In this document: positions 24,911 to 33,719 of the stretch, in pieces
Numbering within the stretch: the stretch's first letter is position 1
Layout: each line of letters starts with the position of its first letter
Assembly (NCBI GenBank): GCA_965247035.1
Contig: CBDFGJ010000003.1
Coordinates: 1,116,001-1,180,000 of the forward strand
Reading direction: 5' to 3'
DNA: 64,000 nt
Source: Azophilus sp965247035
GTDB taxonomy: Bacteria; Pseudomonadota; Gammaproteobacteria; Pseudomonadales; Azotimanducaceae
Notes under the pieces: model-generated
The model's input: the letters and a program-made list of their open reading frames with translations, nothing else
The model's database searches: none
What the model was told of the DNA's origin: nothing
Position numbers and translations under genes: made by a program

Positions 24911-26572
24911 CTATTGCTGCGGCGGCTTTGGGTGGATGAATGGCCAGGGCGAGGCTTCGCTGCCTCGTTCCACCGGAACGACGATGAGAACGGGTCCGTC
25001 CTCACCGAACCCGTCTTCGATTGCCTGTCTGAGTGCGGCCGGGCCGGTCACACTTACTCCCTTGGCGCCGAAACTCTCCGCCAGCCGAACGAAATCAGGA
25101 TTGACCAGTTCGGCCCCCACTAGGCGGCCGCCAAACTGTTGTTGCTGATCGCGGCGGACATTGCCGAAGGAGCTGTTGTCGAACACCACGGTCACTAGGT
25201 TGATGTGATGCTGGACCGCGGTGGCCAGTTCCTGTACGCCAAACATGAATCCGCCGTCGCCGCACACGGCAAGAACGCAGCGATCAGGATTGGCGACCTT
25301 GACGCCGAGCGCCGTGTGAAAGCCGAAGCCCAGGTTGTCCTGATAGCCGCAGGTCACATACTGTCTCGGTTCATAGACGGGGAACCCTACCCGCGCCGTG
25401 AAGCCGACCTGTGAGATTTCCTCCACAAAGAATCCGTCTCGCGGCAGCGCTTGGCGGATCGCCGCAAGATAGTCCACCTGCGGCTGCACGGCGGTGAGCG
25501 CCTTCGCCGCGGCCGCCTTGTAGCCTGCAAACTCGTCCGCCCGATTCGGCCTAGGGCCAATAGAGCGCTCAAGTGCGCGCATGAGGGCCGCGGCGCCACG
25601 GCCGGCATCGGCCAGGATGCCGACATCCGCTGGCAATCGAACGAACTCGGTCGGATCGACATCGATTCTCACCGTCCGCAAACCACGGGGCAGCCAACGC
25701 CAACGAAAGTGCATCAACTCCAGCCGGCTGCCGATGCCGATGACGAGATCGCATTTGGGCCAATAGTTGAAGGCGGCCGAGGACAGCAGCCCGAGCGGGC
25801 TGTCGTTGCTGACGACGCCTTTGCCGCTGCGGTGGGCAGTGACGGGGGCTTGCAGGAGTTCAGCAAGTGCCGCCACTTCCTCGGCCGCTTCATAAGCGCC
25901 GGCACCAACGATGATTAGAGGATTTCGCGCCGAGGCCACTGCCTTGGCCGCTTTTTCGATGAGATCTGGGTCGGGCTCCAGCTGAGCGGGCTTGCTCCGG
26001 TCCACGCCAAGAGACACTGGCGCCGCATTGCCATAAACGTCCCAAGGCGCTTCGATCACAGCCGGGCGAATCCGGCCCCGATGCATGTGCCGAAAGGCTT
26101 CCGCCACCAGTTCCGGAGCCTGCGCGGGATGATTGATCCGTTCCGCCCATCCGGTTATGCTACGGGCGGTGGCAAGTTGATCGGGCAATTCATGCAGTTG
26201 CCCTCGCCCTTGGCCAATCAGGTGCGACATGACGTTGGCGGTCACGCAAAGAACCGCGGTATTGGCGCTGTAAGCGGTGCAAAGCGCGGCCGAGGAATTC
26301 AGCAGACCCGGTCCAGGGACCACTGTGTAGACGCCTGTTTTGCCGCTTGATTTGGCGTAACCAAACGCCATGTAGCCGGCGCCCTGCTCGTGCCGCGCGG
26401 TGATGAACTCGATCGGTTCGCGGGCGATGGCGTCGGTAAGATGATAGGTATGCGCCCCGGGAATGCCGAATAGGGTATTGACGCCATGGGCTACCAGCGA
26501 CTTGGCGATGGCTTCACCGGTAGTCAACCGCTTGGTCAGATCGGGCACTCGGGCAATTTCGTCAACCCACAC
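24911..26572 (-). CDS. Thiamine-diphosphate-dependent enzyme, acetolactate synthase-like
   Basis: 553 aa with the three domains of this family: N-terminal Pyr domain with catalytic Glu in RHEQGAGYMAFGYAK (about residue 61), central domain (NPLIIVGAGAYEA, LVIGIGSRLELMHF), and C-terminal PP domain with GDGGFMFGVQELATAV and the following VFDNSSFGNV that bind ThDP and magnesium. It is shorter and more divergent than IlvB and no small subunit is near, so biosynthetic acetolactate synthase is unlikely. A decarboxylase or oxalyl/benzaldehyde-type lyase is possible. GTG start. It lies between the PepSY gene (33 bases) and the b561 gene (11 bases), likely one operon. Confidence 0.85.
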   Translation of the reverse strand: MWVDEIARVPDLTKRLTTGEAIAKSLVAHGVNTLFGIPGAHTYHLTDAIAREPIEFITARHEQGAGYMAFGYAKSSGKTGVYTVVPGPGLLNSSAALCTAYSANTAVLCVTANVMSHLIGQGRGQLHELPDQLATARSITGWAERINHPAQAPELVAEAFRHMHRGRIRPAVIEAPWDVYGNAAPVSLGVDRSKPAQLEPDPDLIEKAAKAVASARNPLIIVGAGAYEAAEEVAALAELLQAPVTAHRSGKGVVSNDSPLGLLSSAAFNYWPKCDLVIGIGSRLELMHFRWRWLPRGLRTVRIDVDPTEFVRLPADVGILADAGRGAAALMRALERSIGPRPNRADEFAGYKAAAAKALTAVQPQVDYLAAIRQALPRDGFFVEEISQVGFTARVGFPVYEPRQYVTCGYQDNLGFGFHTALGVKVANPDRCVLAVCGDGGFMFGVQELATAVQHHINLVTVVFDNSSFGNVRRDQQQQFGGRLVGAELVNPDFVRLAESFGAKGVSVTGPAALRQAIEDGFGEDGPVLIVVPVERGSEASPWPFIHPKPPQQ

Positions 26573-26605
26573 TCGACACCGGCAAGTTGGATTAATCGAA
26601 GGTTA

Positions 26606-26944
26606 CTACTCAGCATCTGCTTCGGCATCGGCGCGAAACAGGATTTCGCCGCGCCTGGAAACCAGTAGCTTGGCTAGGGTGACTGGATGAAAGTAGGCTT
26701 CGACCCGATCCCCTTCCGGCGTGGTTCCGTAGACTTCGTAGCAACCGCCATCAACCTTCGACCGGCGCACCTGCCAGCCTTGGACGGCTAGGCTTTCCTC
26801 AAGCACCTGCCGAGACTGCCACTGGGACTGCTCGCCAGAGTCGCAGGCCATTTGGCCGGTTGCCTGTGCCAAAGCACTCAACGAGAGCCCTAGCGCCAAA
26901 CCTATGGCCGAGCACCATGCCCGCCTGTCAGCAATCATGCTCAC
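26606..26944 (-). CDS. Exported PepSY-domain protein
   Basis: 112 aa with signal peptide (to about residue 27, Ala-Leu-Ala-Gln) and a PepSY_2-type fold: GWQVRRSKVDGGCYEVYG, then GDRVEAYFHPVTLAKLL. Such small periplasmic proteins often accompany membrane cytochromes and two-component systems; the b561 gene two places downstream fits. The ribosome site GGAGGA lies 6 bases before GTG 26944; ATG 26938 is an alternative. A MITE sits 10-15 bases upstream of the ribosome site, so the original promoter has been displaced. Confidence 0.78.
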   Translation of the reverse strand: MSMIADRRAWCSAIGLALGLSLSALAQATGQMACDSGEQSQWQSRQVLEESLAVQGWQVRRSKVDGGCYEVYGTTPEGDRVEAYFHPVTLAKLLVSRRGEILFRADAEADAE

Positions 26945-26960
26945 TTTCACTCCTCCTTAA

Positions 26961-27100
26961 GAAACCTCTGAAAAATTTGCAGGGTTTCGCAGTGCAACAA
27001 GACCAGTCTTTTTCGATGATGTGTAAATCACTGAAAATAGAAGATGAATGATTCCAGCCGCCATGCGATGACCAATCCCTGGAATTTAATCAGAGGCTCC
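26961..27100 (+). mobile_element. 140 bp MITE-like element, copy 2
   Basis: Ends GAAACCTCTGA and TCAGAGGCTCC; perfect 4 bp target duplication TTAA at 26957-26960 and 27101-27104. It lies directly upstream of the PepSY gene. The following stretch to 27409 holds no gene that I can see. Confidence 0.9.
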
Positions 27101-27409
27101 TTAAGCCGGGCTTCCGTTAGACCACAAGCCCGATATTAAACAGATTAACCTCATAACCCCCTAATGGGTTCAATTGAAACGCAAAGACGGACCTGAACAC
27201 TGCCAGCGGACAATACAATAGCCTGCCAAGAGCACCAAGGGCAAACCAGCCACGCAGCAAATCTCTTGATCACGGGAAATGGACGGCAAACGGGTCAGGT
27301 TCGCACCCGCCCGCCGCTCACTGGTCAAAGCCCACCATTTACCGGAAAATGATCGGTTGTACAAAACAGTCGGCCGGAAGTCCGCGCCGCAGGCTAAGGG
27401 AAGAGATCT

Positions 27410-28711
27410 ATGTGCGACCATTCCGCGCCAACTTGGCTCACTGAAGGACGCTCTGCCAGCCCGTTCGTGACAAGGGTCGGGTTCACCTGCCAGCCGGCAC
27501 TGCGCTGGCTGATGGTTTTCGTCCTGCTGCCAGCCACCTCGCTCGCCCACGATCCAGCCAAAGTTCCGCCAGCGGATCAAATGCGCCCGATTCGATTCCC
27601 TGACACCGCCGAACACCAGACCCTGGTCGTTGACCTGCACACTCATAGCGTCTTTTCCGATGGCCATGTGTGGCCACGCATTCGCGTCGGCGAAGCGTTG
27701 CGGGACGGCCTTGATGCGTTGGCCATTACCGAGCATCTGGAGTGGCAGCCGCACCGGGCGGACATCCCTCATCCGGACCGCAACCGCGCCCACGCGGATG
27801 CTGTCGCCGCGGCGCAAGGCCACGATTTATTGGTCATTCCGGGTTCAGAGATCACCCGCGAGCCTCCGGCTGGTCACATGAACGCCATATTCATTGAGGA
27901 TGCGAATGCGCTGCTACGCCTAGAAGCGCCGCCTAAGTCCTCTTCCGCGGTGGATTTCTACGTTGCGGCCCAGGATTGGCCGGCCGAGGCCGCGGTCCAA
28001 GCCGCCAACGATCAAGGGGCGTTCGTGTTCTGGAACCATGCTTGGTACTCACGCCAGAACCCGGCGGCGATCACCGGCATGACCGACTTCCATCGCCGCC
28101 TGATCAAGACGGGACAGTTGCACGGCATTGAGATCGTCAACGGTGACTTCTACGCGGAGGAAGTGTTTCAAATGGCGCTGGACCACGGCCTAACGGTGCT
28201 GGGTGTGTCCGATGTGCATGACCTCATCGACTGGGACTACCATCCTGCGGCGGGCGGACATAGACCAGTGACCCTGGTGTTCGCCACTGAAAGATCAGAG
28301 GAAGCGCTGCGCAAAGCCCTATTCGCGGGGCGAACGGTGGTCTGGTTCAAGAATCTGCTGCTAGGCCGAGAGCCGCAAGTCGTGGCGTTGCTGAAGGCAG
28401 CGCTGGAAATTTCCGAAGCGAAGTACCCTCTCGACTCACCGGTGGCTGATATCAGGATCACCAACAACTCGGATGCCCGAATCCAGATGCGCAATTTGAG
28501 TCCCTATACGTTCCTCAAGCATGGCGACTACATCGAAGTGCCTCCGCATGGTTCAACCCAGTTAATTGTGCGGACCGGTGAACTGTTGGAGGAACTGGAA
28601 TTGGACTTTGAAATCGTTAGCGCGTTCATCGCGCCGAGGACACATCCCCGGCTGAAGCACAGGGTACGCCTTCAGGTCGTACCCGAGTCGGCCCCGCCGC
28701 CGGAGTCTTGA
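27410..28711 (+). CDS. PHP-domain phosphodiesterase (Sb-PDE-like), exported
   Basis: 433 aa. A hydrophobic segment ending LPATSLAHD near residue 47 suggests export. The rest is a PHP-fold metal-dependent phosphoesterase: DLHTHSVFSDGHVWPRI carries the first HxH metal ligands, ITEHLEWQPHRADIPH the next, GSEITRE, WNHAWYSR and SDVHDLIDWDY further ligands. The pattern resembles Sb-PDE-type enzymes acting on organophosphate diesters. ATG at 27410 has a good ribosome site (AAGGGAAGAGA, 5 bases); an internal ATG at 27512 would give a shorter signal peptide but has none. Substrate inferred only from family resemblance. Confidence 0.78.
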   Translation: MCDHSAPTWLTEGRSASPFVTRVGFTCQPALRWLMVFVLLPATSLAHDPAKVPPADQMRPIRFPDTAEHQTLVVDLHTHSVFSDGHVWPRIRVGEALRDGLDALAITEHLEWQPHRADIPHPDRNRAHADAVAAAQGHDLLVIPGSEITREPPAGHMNAIFIEDANALLRLEAPPKSSSAVDFYVAAQDWPAEAAVQAANDQGAFVFWNHAWYSRQNPAAITGMTDFHRRLIKTGQLHGIEIVNGDFYAEEVFQMALDHGLTVLGVSDVHDLIDWDYHPAAGGHRPVTLVFATERSEEALRKALFAGRTVVWFKNLLLGREPQVVALLKAALEISEAKYPLDSPVADIRITNNSDARIQMRNLSPYTFLKHGDYIEVPPHGSTQLIVRTGELLEELELDFEIVSAFIAPRTHPRLKHRVRLQVVPESAPPPES

Positions 28712-28839
28712 GAAGATGGCGGGGCCTTACGGCACGCCCTGTTGAACAAAAGCGGCTCTCGTCAGAACCCGCTCAGAATCGCGTTAGACGGGCGCTGATT
28801 ACCGATTGCGGACGGGTTCACTCAACCCGCCCGCGTCAA

Positions 28840-29433
28840 CTATTGCGGCTTCTGCACCAGTTCCACTTCAATGGTGATCGTGACGTCGTCGCCCACGAAC
28901 GGAACCGCACGGGCCAATCCCCACTCGGACCGCGACACCTTGGACGAAGCCGAGACGCCGATGGCCGGCAGCTTACGCATTGGATGTTCCGCCGCCTTGT
29001 TGATGTGCGCCGCCAAGGTGACGGGTTTGGTGATGCCCTTGATCGTCAGGTTGCCGGTGACAGCAAAGGTTTCGTCGCCGGTGCTCTTGATTTGCGTGGA
29101 CTTGAAAGTGATGTGCGGATGGTTGGCCGTGTCGAAAAAGTGTTCTCCATTCAAATGGTTATTAAAGTCCTCGACTCGGCTGTTCACGCCGGTGGCGTCG
29201 ATATACACATCTATCCGGCTGTTCTCTGGATTCTCGGCGTCCGCGTTCAAGGTGACGTCGAAGGTGTCGAAGCCCACGTGCGGATTGGAAAAGCCCAAAT
29301 GACTGTAGGAAATGGTGATGTAGCCGTGGGTCTTGTCGAGAGCGTACTCCCCCGAAGGCACATCCCAAGATGCGGCCGGCGACGCCGCGCCAATCAGTAA
29401 GGCCGGAAGCAAAAAGCGAAGGGTCTTCATCAT
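28840..29433 (-). CDS. YceI-family periplasmic lipid-binding protein
   Basis: 197 aa, signal peptide to about residue 21 (Ala-Ala-Ser). Lipocalin-like YceI fold: YALDKTHGYITISYSHLGFS, DVYIDATGVNSRVEDFNNHL, FFDTANHPHITFKST and LTIKGITKPVTL. Binds isoprenoid lipids such as quinones. AGGAGG ribosome site 6 bases before ATG 29433. It is separate from, and clearly different to, the YceI domain fused to b561 at 23679, so the genome has at least two. Confidence 0.92.
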   Translation of the reverse strand: MMKTLRFLLPALLIGAASPAASWDVPSGEYALDKTHGYITISYSHLGFSNPHVGFDTFDVTLNADAENPENSRIDVYIDATGVNSRVEDFNNHLNGEHFFDTANHPHITFKSTQIKSTGDETFAVTGNLTIKGITKPVTLAAHINKAAEHPMRKLPAIGVSASSKVSRSEWGLARAVPFVGDDVTITIEVELVQKPQ

Positions 29434-30044
29434 TCCATTCCTCCTCGTCAGTGGTGTAGGTTCGTGATTCAAAAGGCCCCCCATCATCTCAGATCGACCC
29501 CAAGGAATCATGCCCCATGTTGCGCCAACCGCAACAGTTCGCCCGTCAAAGTGACAGCGGCGCCCCAAGCGCCAAACGAATTGGGCTAGCCGGCGGGCCG
29601 TGCGCACGAGCGGGAATGGGCTGCGCGGCCGGGGCTGGCTACATGGCGCGCCGCACGCGCATGGTGCCCGGACCGCCCCTGACGCCAACCCGCACCGCCC
29701 CGCAGGGGCCGCGCGTACACGGGAGTTGGGGTGCTGCTGGGTTGCGTCGTATGGGAGTGTTGTCCGAGTCGCGTCATGGCATGGATTCCCCACAAGCCTG
29801 ATTTTGTTGAACGAGGGCCGAGGCTTGTTGGCTGTCGTGCCCGCCACCGTGAAGCGGCAGCCAACCCCGGCCTTCGAGAGGGGCGCCAAATGGTGCTGGA
29901 CGAAATGTTCTCCGTTCCTCAAACGGCAACATAGCATCCAGATGGACCCTGTCTTCCCGCAAAAAATGTGCTGACAATCTTTGCCGCTCTTTGATGTCGT
30001 CGAATCTGACGAATTCACTCATCGAAAACGATGTCTGATTGTGA
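29434..30044. other. Intergenic region before tRNA-Leu, no gene identified
   Basis: Very GC-rich from about 29580 to 29730. Open frames exist on both strands but lack ribosome sites and family features. A minus-strand frame beginning MSEFVRFDD near 30023 could encode a small protein of about 80 aa; support is weak. Confidence 0.4.
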
Positions 30045-30131
30045 TGGTGCCCAGGGCGAGACTCGAACTCGCACATCCGCAAGGACACGGCGACCTGAAC
30101 GCCGCGCGTCTACCAATTCCGCCACCTGGGC
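30045..30131 (-). tRNA. tRNA-Leu (anticodon CAG)
   Basis: 87 nt including an encoded CCA. Acceptor stem GCCCAGG pairs with CCTGGGC, D arm GCGGAATTGGTAGACGC, anticodon stem CGGCG/CGCCG around loop TTCAGGT (anticodon CAG), long variable arm, and T arm GCGAG-TTCGAGT-CTCGC. All class II leucine features are present. Confidence 0.95.
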
Positions 30132-30274
30132 TTAATCAAACGATCCAAATTCATTCTAGCGGTGAAATCGCATGTGTTACAAAAATTGACCCGGTAGACT
30201 TGCCCAAGGTCGACCGCCATTTGTAACCGCGCGGTTTTCCGGGTAAATATTGCCCCGCCTTACCCAAGCTTCCA

Positions 30275-30316
30275 GGCACCTGAAGCTAGCGTGTCTACCT
30301 ATTTCACCACCTCGGC
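30275..30316 (-). tRNA. Broken tRNA-Leu copy (5' half only)
   Basis: About 42 nt match a second leucine tRNA type: acceptor GCCGAGG, D arm GTGAAATAGGTAGACAC, anticodon stem/loop CTAGC-TTCAGGT. The 3' strand of the anticodon stem (expected GCTAG) reads GCCTG, and no proper variable arm, T arm or acceptor 3' strand follows. Not functional as a tRNA; likely a remnant of integration or recombination at a tRNA-Leu gene. Confidence 0.7.
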
Positions 30317-30696
30317 ATGAAGCGGGGCAGGCAATGTAATTGGACGGGTGGCGAGTTGTCAAATTAGCCATCATCAGCGAACAGCAGCACAGCGTGCCCG
30401 GTGCCTGATATGACCGACGAACACCGCTCACCAAAATCCCAATCCGCCGTTCTCAGCGGGCGTTGGCAAGGGTTCTTCGTTGGCAACATCAAGGATATCG
30501 GCACCGGTTCGGGTGCCGCGGACTGACCCACAAGGACTTCCGTTCAGCGGCTGGTGCAGGCCGCCGCAAATCTCATGGCCCAAGCCCTGCCAGCGCAGTC
30601 GATGCGCCAATTGGCGTCGGCCGCAATCAGGAGAATACATCGATCAAGCCCCATGCAATCAGCAAGTTCAGGGCGGGGCACCTGAACCAGGACTTG
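30317..30696. other. Region between broken tRNA and MITE, no gene identified
   Basis: No clear gene. On the minus strand right after the MITE, a short hydrophobic reading (LNLLIAWGLIDVF) may be the displaced membrane helix of the DUF1640-like pseudogene on the other side of the MITE. Confidence 0.4.
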
Positions 30697-30836
30697 GAAG
30701 CCCCTGAAAAATTCACAGGTTTTCGCAGCGCCGCAAGACCAGTCCTTTTAGATGACGTGTCAGTCATTGAAAATAGATCATAAATTATTTCAGACATCAT
30801 GCGATGGTCAATCCTTGGAATTTAATCAGAGGTCCC
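30697..30836 (+). mobile_element. 140 bp MITE-like element, copy 3
   Basis: Ends GAAGCCCCTGA and TCAGAGGTCCC, flanked by the perfect 4 bp repeat CTTG (30693-30696 and 30837-30840). It interrupts a DUF1640-like gene on the minus strand. Confidence 0.88.
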
Positions 30837-30840
30837 CTTG

Positions 30841-31197
30841 GGGTTGATGGAAGCGAAATCAGCGCCTATGGCCGCAACCTTCTCGTTGATCGCGTCGAAT
30901 TTTCTGTCGATCACTTCGAACTTCCTATCAATGGCGTCGAACCTCTGACCCATCTTGCTTCGAGCGCCTCGAATCGCAGATCGGTCTTGGTGTCCAATTG
31001 ATCGAGCCTAGCGCTGACAGACTCGATTTCGTCCCGCAATTCCGCCGCCACCTTGTTCAGACCGGGCTTTGTGGCCACGCGGCCGCTAACTGTTCGCCGA
31101 GAGCACGCGTCACGGCCTCGGCTACAAGTCGCCCAAGGCCGCTGTCCGTCAACTTGTCCGCCAAGGTGAACGCATCGATTACGGGTTGCTCCACCAT
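30841..31197 (-). pseudogene. DUF1640-like coiled-coil gene, frameshifted and cut by a MITE
   Basis: From ATG 31197 the frame reads VIDAFTLADKLTDSGLG and AVTRALGEQLAAAW, matching the N-terminus of the protein at 12693 (VIDTLRYADRLKASGF, ARALGDELAE). After a frameshift the coiled coil continues (VAAELRDEIESVSARLDQL, TDLRFEALEARW), then another shift (RFDAIDRKFEVIDRKFDAI). The MITE at 30697-30836 ends the gene before the membrane helix. The stretch 31198-31446 shows no further gene. Confidence 0.7.
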
Positions 31198-31446
31198 TGG
31201 AGCACCTTCGCAGCATACACGAGCCCAACAGCAGCAATTGACCTGATCGGGGACGCGGAAAAACCGATATTTGCATCGCGTTTCGTGGGATATTCCTCAC
31301 CTTGCCGTTGGCGGCGCCGTTCAAGTGGCAGCTGCGGCCGCATCCCTCAGCGCTATTGATTTTTCACGAGCAGACGGGTAGCTTAGCGCAGCTTTCCCTA
31401 ACCGAAAAAAGAGAAGCATGCGGCCCATGCAGGAGGCGTTACGCCA

Positions 31447-31614
31447 GTGAAGAAGTGGCAGTGCATCGTTTGCGGCTGGATATACGACGAGGCCGAAGGC
31501 TGCGAGGAGGAGGGCATTGCCCCGGGCACCAAATGGGAGGACATCTCAGAGGATTTCGTGTGCCCTGAATGCGGGGTCAGCAAGGAGGATTTTGAGATGA
31601 TCGAAATCGGCTGA
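31447..31614 (+). CDS. Rubredoxin
   Basis: 55 aa iron protein for one-electron transfer in the cytosol. Four iron-binding cysteines sit in CIVCG (Cys6, Cys9) and CPECG (Cys39, Cys42) with the usual spacing, plus YDEAEG and GIAPGTKWEDISEDFVCP family phrases. GTG start with an AGGAGG ribosome site 10 bases upstream. In gammaproteobacteria such rubredoxins serve alkane hydroxylases or oxygen-stress reductases; no partner is adjacent. Convergent with recG, 59 bases apart. Confidence 0.93.
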   Translation: MKKWQCIVCGWIYDEAEGCEEEGIAPGTKWEDISEDFVCPECGVSKEDFEMIEIG

Positions 31615-31673
31615 CCAGCGTTTTCTTTGCTGCGGCGATGCGGCGCCCTCATCGGTGGGCCACATTGCCGGCA

Positions 31674-33719
31674 TTAAACGGAAACAAAGCGATCATCGCT
31701 GCCCGCCCAAGCCAGTCGCAACGCCTCCGCCTCCTGCGGTGCCTCCCGCAGCAGCTGATCGCCGCGGCGGATGGATTCCGGAATGAGATGGGCATGCCGC
31801 TCCAAGCTGGCGACTTGGAATCTGGCTTCACCCGTTTGGCGAGCGCCGAGGATCTCACCTGGGCCGCGGAGGGCGAGATCCTGCTCGGCGATGTGGAAAC
31901 CGTCTTGGCTTTCCCGAATGACCTTAAGCCGGGCGTGGGCGACTTCGCTCAAGCCCTCGCCATAGAGCAACAGGCAATAGCTTTTGTGTGCGCCGCGACC
32001 GATGCGGCCCCTGAGCTGATGCAGTTGGGCCAAGCCCAAGCGTTCCGGGTTCTCAATAATCATCAAGCTGGCGTTGGGCACGTCAACGCCCACCTCGATG
32101 ACGGTGGTGGCCACTAAGAGCTCGTGCTCCCCCTTCTTGAAGCACTCCATGACGGCCGTTTTCTCATCGCTCTTCATGCGCCCGTGAATCAGGCCGATGC
32201 TGCGCCCGGGCAGTTGCATCTTCAACATCTCCCAAGTGGCCTCGGCGGATTGAGCGTCAAGCTGTTCCGAATCCTCAATCAGGGTGCAGATCCAATACGC
32301 TTGCTGGCCGGCATCAAGCACCCGAGTCATGCGGGCCAACACTTCATCGCGGCGGGCAGCCGCCACCAGCCGAGTGCTGATGGGCTGGCGTCCCGGCGGC
32401 AGTTCGTCCAGTGTGGAAACATCCATGTCCGCATAAAGCGCCATGGTCAGGGTGCGTGGAATCGGCGTTGCCGTCATGATGAGTTGGTGCGGCGTGCGGC
32501 CCTTGGCGCGCAGGGCCATGCGTTGGTGAACGCCGAAGCGATGCTGCTCGTCGATGATGGCGAGCACTAGGTTGTGGAAGCTGATGACGTTCTGAAACAG
32601 CGCATGGGTGCCTACGGCGACCAGGGTTTCGCCATTCGCCATGGATTCCAGGATGCGTCGCCGCACGGCTTGCTTCTGGCCGCCGGTTAGGAGAACCACG
32701 GCAATGCCCAGAGGCTCAAACCAGCTAGAGAAACTGCGGTAATGCTGCTCCGCCAGCACTTCCGTTGGTGCCATCAGCGCCGTCTGCCCGCCGTGCTCAG
32801 CGGCCCTTATGGCGGCGAAAGCGGCCACCACTGTCTTGCCGCTGCCGACATCGCCTTGCAGCAGACGCAGCATGGGTTGACCCTGGGCGAGGTCGAGCAA
32901 AATCTGCCGCACCGCCCGCTTCTGGGCACCGGTCAACTGGAACTCCAATTGGTCGAGCAGTACGCGCCCAAGCTGCTTTGCCTGGGGCAGTGGCAGTGCC
33001 AGTTGGCGGCCTCGCTGGCTTTGCCGCAGGCGCATCACTAGGTAGTAGGCGGTTAATTCGTCCCGGGCGAGCTTCTCCTGGGCGTCGGCAATCTCGTCTT
33101 GAGTGGTGCTTGCCGGCGGGAAATGCAGGAACAATAGGGTTTGAAGGGTGGGCATAGATGGTTGCGACCAGTCCATGTTGCGCAACTGAAGCACCAGCTT
33201 GCGCAGTCGCTCTTGGCTCAAACCCTTGGTGGTTGGATACACCGGGGTCAAGCCCTCCTGCAGTTCCGTCGGGGGAGCGGCGTAGTCTCGATACTCTGGA
33301 TGCGCCATCTCCAAGCCGGTAGGACCGCCTCGAACCTCCCCAAAGCAGCGCACGAACCGGCCAATATCAAGTTTGTCCACCTGCCGCTTGCCAAAGTGGA
33401 AAAATCGCAAGCGCAAGCTGCCTTCGCCATCACTTAGCATGACCAGCCAGTTTCTCTGACGCCCGAAAGTGATGCGGCTGTCCACGACTTGGCCCTGTAT
33501 GAGGCACTCCTGACCAGGGCTCAAAGTCTTTAGGGGAACGATGCGAGTGCGGTCCTGGTAGCGATGGGGTAGATGCAGAAGCAGGTCCATCACCCGGTGG
33601 ATGCCCAAGCGGGCCAAGGCGGCTGCCAAGGACGGCCCGACGCCCCGGAGGGTGGTGACCGGGGCTTCACTCGGATTCCCTTGCGGATTGCCCAACCCGG
33701 GCTCGGCCTCAGGCGCCAC
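31674..33719 (-). CDS. recG: ATP-dependent DNA helicase RecG
   Basis: 681 aa. Remodels stalled replication forks and Holliday junctions. The N-terminal wedge/OB domain (about 25-250) includes LRGVGPSLAAALARLGI and QGQVVDSRITFGRQRNWLVML. Helicase core: Walker A GDVGSGKTVVAAFAA, DEQHRFG box, MTATPIPRT motif III and later VIEVGVDVPNASLMII and QLRGRIGRG motifs. Length and ends normal. Its ATG overlaps the end of spoT by 11 bases, so the genes are translationally linked, an order conserved in many gammaproteobacteria. Confidence 0.97.
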   Translation of the reverse strand: MAPEAEPGLGNPQGNPSEAPVTTLRGVGPSLAAALARLGIHRVMDLLLHLPHRYQDRTRIVPLKTLSPGQECLIQGQVVDSRITFGRQRNWLVMLSDGEGSLRLRFFHFGKRQVDKLDIGRFVRCFGEVRGGPTGLEMAHPEYRDYAAPPTELQEGLTPVYPTTKGLSQERLRKLVLQLRNMDWSQPSMPTLQTLLFLHFPPASTTQDEIADAQEKLARDELTAYYLVMRLRQSQRGRQLALPLPQAKQLGRVLLDQLEFQLTGAQKRAVRQILLDLAQGQPMLRLLQGDVGSGKTVVAAFAAIRAAEHGGQTALMAPTEVLAEQHYRSFSSWFEPLGIAVVLLTGGQKQAVRRRILESMANGETLVAVGTHALFQNVISFHNLVLAIIDEQHRFGVHQRMALRAKGRTPHQLIMTATPIPRTLTMALYADMDVSTLDELPPGRQPISTRLVAAARRDEVLARMTRVLDAGQQAYWICTLIEDSEQLDAQSAEATWEMLKMQLPGRSIGLIHGRMKSDEKTAVMECFKKGEHELLVATTVIEVGVDVPNASLMIIENPERLGLAQLHQLRGRIGRGAHKSYCLLLYGEGLSEVAHARLKVIRESQDGFHIAEQDLALRGPGEILGARQTGEARFQVASLERHAHLIPESIRRGDQLLREAPQEAEALRLAWAGSDDRFVSV

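Noticed and set aside
28840..30018. 392-codon reading that extends YceI upstream
   Set aside because: Only the last 197 codons have a ribosome site, signal peptide and YceI fold; the upstream part overlaps GC-rich non-coding DNA.
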